From: an uncultured euryarchaeote
GTDB taxonomy: Archaea; Thermoplasmatota; Poseidoniia; Poseidoniales; Poseidoniaceae
DNA length: 5,214 bases
Assembly: GCA_937892665.1 (NCBI GenBank)
Contig: CALBJF010000147.1
Coordinates: 1 to 5,214, forward strand
Direction: 5' to 3'
Shown here one piece after another: positions 1 through 5,214 of the stretch. A model generated the notes under the pieces. That model was not told the DNA's origin and ran no database searches. It saw only the letters and a list, made by a program, of their open reading frames with translations. How positions within the stretch are numbered: position 1 is the stretch's first letter; each line of letters begins with the position of its first letter. Position numbers and translations under genes: made by a program.

Positions 1-138
1 CATGGACTTCGCTGGTCGTGGGAGTATAATTTAGTTGGGACACCATACGAAGGGGGCCCCATTGTTCGAACGTCAATACGAACGGTATACACAGGGTTGT
101 TGCAGAATATATCAGTACCGATCTGGACAAATCCCTGA
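1..138 (+). CDS. Possible C-terminal end of a convergent gene, cut by the window edge
   Basis: Reading from base 1, one plus-strand frame stays open for 45 codons and ends in TGA at 136-138. The translation includes GTPYEGGPIVRTSIRTVYTG and ends in PIWTNP. It is rich in Gly, Thr, Val and aromatic residues, as in beta-rich or surface proteins, but I recognise no family. If real, its last 27 bases overlap the 3' end of the helicase-nuclease gene tail to tail. A 45-codon open stretch is easily reached by chance. The opposite strand is also open here: an ATG at 62-60 starts a minus-strand frame (MGPPSYGVPTKLYSHDQRSP) that runs off the left edge. The choice between a convergent gene, a further operon gene and spacer cannot be made from this window. 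Confidence 0.25.
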   Translation, partial: HGLRWSWEYNLVGTPYEGGPIVRTSIRTVYTGLLQNISVPIWTNP

Positions 139-3100
139 AAAGTCACAATGCTGGCAAGTTTGTTTGTCTTCAATCGGTTTTGCCTCGAATTGGTTTGCTT
201 CAATACCTTCGATTATTGGAATAAGCCTTGAAAGCCCCTTCTCAAGTAATACCGAGTCTACTTTCTTCGGATTCAACTTGTTATCCATTACAAAGTCATA
301 GGCGATTATGTTCGGTAAATCTCCGGTATCTTGCCCCCATGCGTATGCATAGAGCAACAACTGTTCATTTCCTTTGGTTCCTGGTGTTTTTTTCTTCGAC
401 CATTTTCCGGTTTTGAAATCAATAATTCTGAGGTTCCCTTCAGAATCTGTTTCTACCCTGTCGATTTTCCCGTAGAAATTCCGTTCGTAGAATTTGAATT
501 CAAGGCCTCGTTCAATAGCTATCACTTTGTTCCTTGATCTTTCAGAGTTATTCCAAATTGCAACTTTTTCTTTAATTTCTTCAACTTTCTTTTCCCCAAG
601 AAGGGGTAATTTGTTCACATGATTCCTCAACGATACTTCGATAATTTCATCTAATTCTTTCCCTGTTGGTTTTTTCGCTAGTGAACCAATATTTTCAATA
701 ATTTCATGGACTAGATTTCCTACTGTCATAGATTTATTATTACTAGATACTAATTTGTGAACATGAGAAAATGCAAATTTTTGTGGACACCTGCGGTAAG
801 CATCTAGCATTGACCACGTGTATCTATTCGGCCTCCACAAATCCTGTGTATCAGAAACCTCAGTTTCTCCTGTGAATTCATGATATTCAACACGCCCTAC
901 GAGAGATTCAAAATTTTGTACTAATTTCCTCAACTCATGATCGATGCTATGTTCATTTGCAACAAGTTGCTCTAAATGATAGATTAGTAAAGTGCGGACA
1001 GATTTGGCTAAATCTTCGGTTTCGTATCCGTGCCTTAATTCTCCAATAGAATCTTCTAATCTCGTTCTTAAATTTAGGAGTAGTCCTTCGTTTACTGAAA
1101 GTGGGTTTTGCATAATACTTGGATAAATTGTTTCTAAATATTCTACATCAAATAATTCTGAACCTACTGAAAAAAGTGTATTTGATATTGATTTGTCGAT
1201 TCGTGTCAAAGGTCTACTCAACCGAATCACATCTTGAACTCTAGTCAGCCCAACGTAAAAGATCCGAACCAGTTCTTTTTCCTGCTCTGATTTCACGTTC
1301 TCTTCGAAGTAATTCTCAAGAATTAATCGCTCTGCTTTTTCTTGAATTAATTTAGGGCTTTGAAGCCTTCTGTGATCAAGAGATGGCATCACAACTATTG
1401 GCCATTCCAAACCTTTAGCTTTGTGAATTGTAGAAATAACCACGTGTCCTGGTTTGCTTATTTGGCCAATCTCTAATTCAATCTTGCCTTCCATTAATTG
1501 CTTGATATAATTTGCAAATCGGTAAGGGTACTTGAAAAATTCACCTGCATTGGAAAGTTGTGCCAGTAGAAGTGAAACGAGTTTGGATAGAGAACTATTT
1601 GCACCATGTGTTAACATTTTGCTAATTATTCCGGATTCTTTCATCGTTGAAAACAACCACTCTTCCATGCCAACTGTTGGCAATTTCTTATTTGTATCAA
1701 TGAATTCATAGAATGCTGAAATGGTTTTTCGATTTGCAAATTTCCCATCCATTTTTGTTAATGAATCGAACAAACTTTGTGAGTGATATTTGCTTTTTCT
1801 CGTTAGAATTTCAGCGTCTTCTTTTGTAATACCCATGAACCCATTTTTCAGAAGAAACCCTATTGCTTGGGCATTTCCAACAGGATCGAGACATGCCCTA
1901 AGAATCATTCCCGCTTCTATTGTAGTCTCATCTCTAAACAGATTACTACTAGAGGTTGTGACATATGGGATGTCATTATTGTCAAAGTATCCAATAACCT
2001 TGGAGACATAATTCAAAGATCTAGCAAGAATAGCCATTTCATGCCATTCATACCCGAGTAGATTCTTTCTCTTGAGGTATGCCCCATGTTCCACTGCTTC
2101 TGATGCCTCATCTATCATGGTTAGAACAGCGACTTCGGTTGAATCAGAATTAATCCAGCCTGATTTTATTTCAGCCCTTTCGATACCATCTTGATTTAGT
2201 GATATTAGTTCCTCACTGTAGTCAATAACCTGTTGCGAATGCCTGTAACAGGTGTCTAAATCAACCCTTGTTAAATCACTCGACTCAGAAAAATCTGTCA
2301 TGAAATCTTGCAAATTTCTAACGTTAGCCCCTCTAAAACCGAAGATTGCCTGATTGGGATCACCTACAACGCAAGTTGAAGTCAAATGTTCAGACATTAG
2401 CTTAACAATCTCTCCCTGAGCTTGGTTATTGTCTTGAAATTCGTCAACCAATATGTGATCAAATTCAGAACAAATATTCTGCAAATATGTAGGTTCATTT
2501 TTCAATCTAGAATGAAACAAAGTAATTTGATCTCCGAAAGTCAAGCCGTTATTCTTGCGAATAAATTCTCTAAGTGGAGTGACAAGACGCAGCCCAGAGT
2601 AAGTGAGCCTTTTCAAAATCAAATCTTTGCTCGGCTCTTCACCTTCATCAATCGACTCTTTCTCTGAATCTTCTAATGGAGTCAAAATCTCTTCTTCGAA
2701 CCAAGATAGTACACCATCAACCGCGGTTGACCTATTATGTAGAAGGTCATCAAGTTTCAACGTAATACCAATCAAATCGGAATTATGTTCTATTAATTCC
2801 GCCAAGTCCTCATCAATTCCATCATCTCGTAAATCATCGGAAAAATACCCTCTCATTCTAGGATCAATATGTATTGGCATTTTCTCAAAGCCGAATCCCT
2901 CAAAATCAGATTCAATCATATGCTTGCAGAAACCGTTGAAGTTCATGATAATCGGGCTATCAGCAACATCTGTACCTATTTTTTCCTCTACCCTTGATGA
3001 CATCTCAGATGTTGCTTTAACGGTAAAAGTAAGCATCAAAATCCTCGATGGCTTCGCTCCAGAATTAATTAGGTTTGCAATTCTTTCGACCAATACGTGA

Positions 3101-3726
3101 GTCTTTCCACTTCCCGGTCCAGCGGTTATAACTAATCTACCCTCTGTAATTTCTGTCGCTTGTTTTTGCTTTGCGTTAAGGGTTCTTTCAGAGGAATGGC
3201 GATCTCGCCACCTTTCCTCAATCATTCGTCTAGATTTTGCCCTAAGTGCCCTTATTTGTTCTTTTATTGATTCAACGTTCTTAGCCTTTCTTCTGTTCAA
3301 TTCAGTGGATTTTGCAAGCAAAGAGATCAATTTTTTCCTCTCTTCATCAGAATCTTCTGTTGCCTTCATTAATTGATGAAGCCACCTATCTTGTTGGGTT
3401 GTTTTCATCCAAATAGCTGCCTTTGTGAATAATTTACCTAGATTATTCATTCTAGCTTTCAGGTGTTGATGGTTTTGATAAAAGGAGTCAGGGCTTGCTC
3501 TACCTTCAATTATATCTTGAATTTCTAAATTAAGATTCAGTATGACATTAACTGAACTTAGAACCGAATCTTTAATTTCGACCAAAGGTTGATTCTTAGT
3601 ACAATTCTCATGCCATGTTTGAGCATCAAAAACCCTCAATCGATTGAGATAAGTAAACAATTCATCCGTGTCCCCCGATCTCAGATTTCTCTGAATATCA
3701 CCCAACAAGTCATCGTTAAGAGTCAC
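112..3726 (-). CDS. UvrD/AddA-type SF1 helicase fused to a PD-(D/E)XK (RecB/AddB-like) nuclease
   Basis: This 1204-residue protein is predicted to move along DNA using ATP and cut it, as end-processing helicase-nucleases do. Residues 1-180 are helical and charged (coiled-coil-like at about 125-180) and match no family I know. SF1 motifs follow in order: Q motif LNAKQKQA (183-190), Walker A GPGSGKT (203-209), motif Ia LTFTVKA (232-238), Walker B VDEFQD (427-432), motif III GDPNQAIFGFRG (455-466), motif IV YR (494-495), motif V STIHKAKGLEW (765-775) and motif VI FYVGLTR (823-829). The nuclease domain spans about 970-1204: His1007, Asp1089 (GKIDR), Asp1103/Lys1105 (IIDFKTG) and Gln1122/Tyr1126. 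Cys980, 1191, 1194 and 1200 are placed like the 4Fe-4S ligands of AddB, AdnB and Cas4. No active-site residue is missing, so it should be catalytically intact. The usual TFHS element is NFNG here (262-265). The start is GTG, overlapping the upstream gene by 4 bp with a strong ribosome site. Whether it serves recombination repair or anti-phage defence is unresolved. Confidence 0.95.
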   Translation of the reverse strand: MTLNDDLLGDIQRNLRSGDTDELFTYLNRLRVFDAQTWHENCTKNQPLVEIKDSVLSSVNVILNLNLEIQDIIEGRASPDSFYQNHQHLKARMNNLGKLFTKAAIWMKTTQQDRWLHQLMKATEDSDEERKKLISLLAKSTELNRRKAKNVESIKEQIRALRAKSRRMIEERWRDRHSSERTLNAKQKQATEITEGRLVITAGPGSGKTHVLVERIANLINSGAKPSRILMLTFTVKATSEMSSRVEEKIGTDVADSPIIMNFNGFCKHMIESDFEGFGFEKMPIHIDPRMRGYFSDDLRDDGIDEDLAELIEHNSDLIGITLKLDDLLHNRSTAVDGVLSWFEEEILTPLEDSEKESIDEGEEPSKDLILKRLTYSGLRLVTPLREFIRKNNGLTFGDQITLFHSRLKNEPTYLQNICSEFDHILVDEFQDNNQAQGEIVKLMSEHLTSTCVVGDPNQAIFGFRGANVRNLQDFMTDFSESSDLTRVDLDTCYRHSQQVIDYSEELISLNQDGIERAEIKSGWINSDSTEVAVLTMIDEASEAVEHGAYLKRKNLLGYEWHEMAILARSLNYVSKVIGYFDNNDIPYVTTSSSNLFRDETTIEAGMILRACLDPVGNAQAIGFLLKNGFMGITKEDAEILTRKSKYHSQSLFDSLTKMDGKFANRKTISAFYEFIDTNKKLPTVGMEEWLFSTMKESGIISKMLTHGANSSLSKLVSLLLAQLSNAGEFFKYPYRFANYIKQLMEGKIELEIGQISKPGHVVISTIHKAKGLEWPIVVMPSLDHRRLQSPKLIQEKAERLILENYFEENVKSEQEKELVRIFYVGLTRVQDVIRLSRPLTRIDKSISNTLFSVGSELFDVEYLETIYPSIMQNPLSVNEGLLLNLRTRLEDSIGELRHGYETEDLAKSVRTLLIYHLEQLVANEHSIDHELRKLVQNFESLVGRVEYHEFTGETEVSDTQDLWRPNRYTWSMLDAYRRCPQKFAFSHVHKLVSSNNKSMTVGNLVHEIIENIGSLAKKPTGKELDEIIEVSLRNHVNKLPLLGEKKVEEIKEKVAIWNNSERSRNKVIAIERGLEFKFYERNFYGKIDRVETDSEGNLRIIDFKTGKWSKKKTPGTKGNEQLLLYAYAWGQDTGDLPNIIAYDFVMDNKLNPKKVDSVLLEKGLSRLIPIIEGIEANQFEAKPIEDKQTCQHCDFSGICPDRY

Positions 3727-4274
3727 CCGACTTCCTCCAGGAGTATATTCAGATCATTTGTTAGTTCACGTATTTCCTTGTCCAATCTAACGGACTCTAA
3801 TATTGAGGCATGGTGTCGAACCAAAAGATCCTTGTCAGAATCTTCCAATACAATTTCATCAATAGATTCAAATTTTTCAGCCATTGTCTCTAAATGATGC
3901 ATTAAATCAGTGATTTCGGAAAAAAACAACTCTTTATCTTCAGTTAACCTTGTTTTGACGCTTTCTGGTTTTGTAACCCTGGATAACTTAGTATCAAGCG
4001 ATGATATTTTCTTGGTCACATTGATTATAAAATCTGAATCGATTGCAATTGATGAATCCACGCCAATTTTTCTACCACTGAAACTTTCCCCAATAGCAGC
4101 AGTCTCAATCATAATTTGGTCAGTTTCTTTTTTTGCGTTGAGAATTTCAGTGGATGATTTTTCGTCTGAAAAAATCTCACTTACAGGCCCAATTTCACCA
4201 GTTAGTAGACTGGATACGCTATTGTCTTCTTGTAATTCCTTTTCATTACTTGAATAAATTCCAACCCGCTCCAT
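3723..4274 (-). CDS. Acidic coiled-coil-like protein of unknown family, first gene of the helicase-nuclease operon
   Basis: The gene encodes 183 residues with no signal peptide, membrane segment or enzyme motif that I can see. Residues 1-75 are polar and probably flexible. Residues from about 80 to 180 are mostly charged and helix-forming, with hydrophobic spacing like coiled coils (for example ITDLMHHLETMAEKF at 121-135 and the last 30 residues). I count roughly 40 Asp/Glu against about 21 Lys/Arg, so it is clearly acidic. The ATG at 4274 has AGGAG only 3 bases upstream and a TATA-like box centred about 24 bases upstream, so the mRNA may start at or just before the ATG. The 4-bp overlap with the helicase-nuclease gene implies joint expression, and a role as partner, loader or regulator of that enzyme is the simplest inference. 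I do not recognise the family. The N-terminal 180 residues of the helicase-nuclease are also helical, offering a possible docking surface. Confidence 0.85.
   Translation of the reverse strand: MERVGIYSSNEKELQEDNSVSSLLTGEIGPVSEIFSDEKSSTEILNAKKETDQIMIETAAIGESFSGRKIGVDSSIAIDSDFIINVTKKISSLDTKLSRVTKPESVKTRLTEDKELFFSEITDLMHHLETMAEKFESIDEIVLEDSDKDLLVRHHASILESVRLDKEIRELTNDLNILLEEVG
3733..3738 (-). promoter_or_regulatory. Shine-Dalgarno site GGAGGA for the GTG start of the helicase-nuclease
   Basis: On the minus strand GGAGGA lies 6 bases before the GTG at 3726, inside the last codons of the upstream gene (LEEVG, stop). Stop and start share GTGA. This supports GTG as the true start and suggests translational coupling, which would hold the two proteins at a linked ratio. 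Confidence 0.8.
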
Positions 4275-4293
4275 TAACTCCTAATTTGAATTG

Positions 4294-4301
4294 TTATTTA
4301 G
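4294..4301 (-). promoter_or_regulatory. TATA-like box of the helicase-nuclease operon
   Basis: Read on the minus strand, CTAAATAA is centred about 24 bases before the ATG at 4274 and is preceded by GGAAACCCA, whose purine-rich start could serve as a BRE-like site. The spacing predicts a transcript starting at or very near the ATG. A bacterial reading would need a paired -35 box at standard spacing, which I do not see clearly. Confidence 0.45.
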
Positions 4302-4311
4302 TGGGTTTCCA

Positions 4312-4372
4312 AATGATATGAAATAATCCCTAGCGTATCTTGTGGGTTGATACAGACAACCGACATATCATT
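4312..4372. repeat. 9-bp inverted repeat in the divergent intergenic region
   Basis: AATGATATG (4312-4320) and its exact reverse complement CATATCATT (4364-4372) are separated by 43 bases. They bracket the shared 12-mer at 4324-4335. The arms could be two half-sites for a DNA-binding dimer or a long hairpin, or could be coincidental. Confidence 0.35.
4324..4335 (-). promoter_or_regulatory. Shared 12-bp promoter element CGCTAGGGATTA, copy 1
   Basis: On the minus strand this 12-mer ends 49 bases before the ATG of the coiled-coil gene and 22 bases upstream of its TATA-like box. The identical sequence, in the same orientation to its gene, precedes the start at 5152. Its position just upstream of the core promoter is where archaeal activators, or alternative repressors, often bind. 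The binding protein is unknown. Confidence 0.5.
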
Positions 4373-4375
4373 CCC

Positions 4376-4510
4376 ATGAAATCGGAAGGGTTCTGTCAAA
4401 CCCCTCAAGACATTATGGAGAAGTACAATGGGTGTTCAGTCCCCCAGTACACTGCCTACCCTACCATGAGTTTCTCACGGCAAGGGTGTTGGATGGGAGG
4501 GCATAAGTAA
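4376..4510 (+). CDS. Possible 44-residue cysteine-containing small protein, or a gene remnant
   Basis: An ATG-initiated frame of 44 codons ends in TAA at 4508-4510, 21 bases before the next gene. Its frame is open further upstream to a TAG at 4331-4333, with a possible TTG start at 4340. The product has Cys at 7, 20 and 38, four aromatics between residues 16 and 32, and ends SRQGCWMGGHK. No family is recognised. No Shine-Dalgarno precedes either start, and only a weak TATA-like sequence (TTGATACA around 4350) lies at leaderless spacing. Third codon positions are about 58% G+C, clearly richer than in the neighbouring genes. This could mean a transferred fragment, a decayed 3' gene end, or non-coding DNA that is open by chance. 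The stretch can also fold locally (GGGTT/AACCC at 4388-4403 and TGAG/CTCA at 4467-4477), so a structured RNA is an alternative. Confidence 0.25.
   Translation: MKSEGFCQTPQDIMEKYNGCSVPQYTAYPTMSFSRQGCWMGGHK
4487..4498 (+). repeat. Copy of the GTTGGATGGG repeat, upstream of the 151-residue gene
   Basis: TGTTGGATGGGA here is the exact reverse complement of 5040-5051, and its core GTTGGATGGG recurs directly at 5019-5028. It sits immediately upstream of the TATA-like stretch of the 4532 gene, so it could be an operator or BRE-adjacent site. It also overlaps the 3' end of the possible small ORF. Confidence 0.4.
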
Positions 4511-4512
4511 AA
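4502..4512 (+). promoter_or_regulatory. TATA-like box of the 151-residue gene
   Basis: CATAAGTAAAA is centred about 25 bases before the ATG at 4532, and no Shine-Dalgarno sequence lies between them. This suggests a leaderless transcript. The match is weak on its own; the spacing, shared with two other genes here, is the main support. Confidence 0.35.
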
Positions 4513-4531
4513 CTGCCTTTCACGTGTAATT

Positions 4532-4987
4532 ATGGCGAGTTATCATGCATACTGGACAATTGATAATGTAAAGATGGCTGAAAACACTCCAAACTGGAGT
4601 CATGCGTGTTGGGGTTCTAATCGTGAAAATTTTTCAACGATGTTTGAAGCAGGCGATGTAATTTATTTCTCAAGTATCGATGAAGGAGGTCGGCATTCTT
4701 TGTTTTCGAAATTAGTATTGGATCGATTCACAGGAACGAGAGAACAAACAGAACCATTAATCCCGTTCTCATTGACAAATGTTCCATTTGATGCATATTG
4801 GATGGGAAAGAAACCTTGGAGCACATTGTTTGATATTCCATTCAGAGAACTCGCATTGTCTCTAGATTTCGCATCAGGAAACAAGTTGCCGCCCGATTAT
4901 ACGGGACAACATCTGCAATCAATTAGAGAGTTGACCTCCGAAGACGTGTTGGCTATTGATGATTTAATTGAGGCATACATCGGATAG
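4532..4987 (+). CDS. Uncharacterised 151-residue protein, possibly an EVE/PUA-like fold
   Basis: This is a soluble protein with no signal peptide or membrane segment. Residues 5-10 (HAYWTI) look like a first beta strand. Trp22 and Trp27 lie in a NWSHACWGSN segment. Residues 39-46 (EAGDVIYF) resemble the conserved strand-turn of EVE/PUA-type domains, where a GD pair precedes a hydrophobic strand, and LFSKLVLDRF (57-66) could be the next strand. PWSTLFDIPFREL (95-107) and an acidic C-terminal helix after IRELTSEDV (131-139) complete the domain. EVE domains are short single-domain proteins of about this length that bind modified bases, and they occur both alone and in restriction or defence loci. 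The resemblance is pattern-level only, and ASCH or an unrelated small beta fold are alternatives. The gene is divergent from the helicase-nuclease operon, has no ribosome site, and is followed by a hairpin. The coding call is firm; the fold call is weak (about 0.3). Confidence 0.8.
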   Translation: MASYHAYWTIDNVKMAENTPNWSHACWGSNRENFSTMFEAGDVIYFSSIDEGGRHSLFSKLVLDRFTGTREQTEPLIPFSLTNVPFDAYWMGKKPWSTLFDIPFRELALSLDFASGNKLPPDYTGQHLQSIRELTSEDVLAIDDLIEAYIG

Positions 4988-5018
4988 GTGTAATGTTCAA
5001 ACAAATCAATTCGGATGC

Positions 5019-5050
5019 GTTGGATGGGGCTATCCGAAATCCCATCCAAC
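5019..5050 (+). terminator. Perfect 10-bp hairpin downstream of the 151-residue gene
   Basis: GTTGGATGGG (5019-5028) pairs perfectly with CCCATCCAAC (5041-5050) around a 12-base loop, starting 32 bases after the stop codon. A competing 6-bp stem, TCGGAT (5011-5016) with ATCCGA (5032-5037), interleaves with it. The two stems therefore either switch or form a pseudoknot. No T-run follows directly, so this is not a classic intrinsic terminator of bacteria or archaea. It may be a 3'-end processing or stability element, or a protein site related to the copy at 4487-4498. Confidence 0.5.
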
Positions 5051-5092
5051 AGGAAGAAGTCGTTTGAAGGGCTTTCAGTGGGTCTGTTTGTT

Positions 5093-5104
5093 CGCTAGGG
5101 ATTA
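5093..5104 (+). promoter_or_regulatory. Shared 12-bp promoter element CGCTAGGGATTA, copy 2
   Basis: The sequence is identical to the minus-strand copy at 4324-4335. It ends 47 bases before the ATG at 5152 and 17 bases before that gene's TATA-like box. Position and orientation match copy 1 to within a few bases. Confidence 0.5.
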
Positions 5105-5121
5105 ACAAAGCTCCTCTTAAA

Positions 5122-5129
5122 CTTTAAAT
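5122..5129 (+). promoter_or_regulatory. TATA box of the gene starting at 5152
   Basis: CTTTAAAT is a good archaeal TATA match, centred about 26-27 bases before the ATG. This predicts transcription starting at the start codon. A purine-rich GGAAG lies 5 bases before the ATG and could act as a weak ribosome site if the transcript starts earlier. Confidence 0.55.
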
Positions 5130-5151
5130 TGCGTCTAAGGTTGGAAGACTT

Positions 5152-5214
5152 ATGAGTCCAGATTTGATGTCGTTTTTTTTTGTGCTGGCAATATTGCTCT
5201 TCGTGATCACGGTT
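5152..5214 (+). CDS. N-terminus of a membrane or secreted protein, cut by the window edge
   Basis: The first 21 codons are present. Four polar-to-neutral residues (MSPD) are followed by a strongly hydrophobic run that includes FFFVLAILLFVITV, typical of an N-terminal transmembrane helix or uncleaved signal anchor. No positive charge precedes the helix in the visible part, so the N-terminus may face outward. The start is supported by the TATA box at leaderless spacing. The gene carries the same upstream 12-mer as the helicase-nuclease operon, which hints at shared control. The rest lies outside the window, so function cannot be inferred. Confidence 0.6.
   Translation, partial: MSPDLMSFFFVLAILLFVITV

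Noticed and set aside
14..90. tRNA-like stretch with GTTCGAAC at 64-71
   Set aside because: The T-loop motif is not flanked by a proper 5-bp stem (a G falls where position 61 should be C), and I could find no acceptor or anticodon stems on either strand.
1..111. Terminator for the minus-strand operon
   Set aside because: Downstream of the stop on the minus strand there is no T-run and no convincing hairpin followed by T residues.
2603..3100. 165-codon plus-strand ORF opposite the helicase domain
   Set aside because: It is antisense to conserved helicase sequence; its Ser/Ile-rich product and lack of promoter or ribosome site mark it as a shadow.
3910..4257. 115-codon plus-strand ORF opposite the coiled-coil gene
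   Set aside because: Its Ser/Leu-rich composition is what an antisense reading of a charged helical protein gives. The minus-strand gene has the overlap, ribosome site and promoter support.
4312..4320. C/D-box guide RNA (AATGATATG as a C box)
   Set aside because: The sequence departs from the C-box consensus, and no CTGA D box with correct spacing follows.
4663..4884. 73-codon minus-strand ORF inside the 151-residue gene
   Set aside because: It lies entirely antisense to a better-supported gene and has no start signals.
4324..5104. Nested 12-bp inverted repeats as the ends of a transposon
   Set aside because: There is no transposase and no target-site duplication, and the outer arms sit at matched distances upstream of two start codons, which a promoter-element explanation accounts for better. 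The inner pair remains open.
1..5214. CRISPR array or rRNA
   Set aside because: There are no regularly spaced repeats of 24-37 bases and no recognisable rRNA core sequence on either strand.

Overview
The window is AT-rich and gene-dense. It looks archaeal, and a planktonic euryarchaeon (Poseidoniia-like) is one guess, but no marker gene proves either. The clue is promoter layout. Three starts (minus-strand 4274, plus-strand 4532 and 5152) each have an A/T-rich TATA-like box centred about 24-27 bases upstream of the start codon, which fits leaderless or nearly leaderless archaeal transcripts. The operon-internal start at 3726 instead has a strong Shine-Dalgarno sequence. This split between first and internal genes is known in several archaea.

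Bases 1-4274 are dominated by a two-gene minus-strand operon. The first gene (4274-3723) encodes an acidic, largely helical, coiled-coil-like protein of 183 residues with no recognised family. It overlaps by 4 bp (GTGA) a 1204-residue protein (3726-112). That protein has all the signature motifs of a UvrD/AddA-type superfamily 1 helicase, followed by a RecB/AddB-like PD-(D/E)XK nuclease with four cysteines placed for an iron-sulfur cluster. It is a single-chain helicase-nuclease, comparable in layout to one subunit of mycobacterial AdnAB, and probably acts on DNA ends in repair or defence. The coiled-coil protein is its most likely partner.

Bases 4275-4531 form a divergent intergenic region with the operon promoter, inverted repeats and a possible 44-codon cysteine-containing small ORF (4376-4510). 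On the plus strand, 4532-4987 encodes a 151-residue protein that loosely resembles EVE/PUA-fold domains. A hairpin follows, then the promoter and first 21 codons of a membrane or secreted protein (5152 to the window edge). At the left edge an open frame (1-138, plus strand) may be the C-terminal end of a convergent gene.

The most interesting non-coding signal is an identical 12-mer, CGCTAGGGATTA, 47-49 bases upstream of two start codons (4274 minus and 5152 plus). It has the same orientation relative to each gene and lies about 20 bases upstream of each TATA-like box. It looks like a shared regulatory site linking the helicase-nuclease operon and the membrane-protein gene. A second repeat family (GTTGGATGGG) occurs three times around the 151-residue gene.
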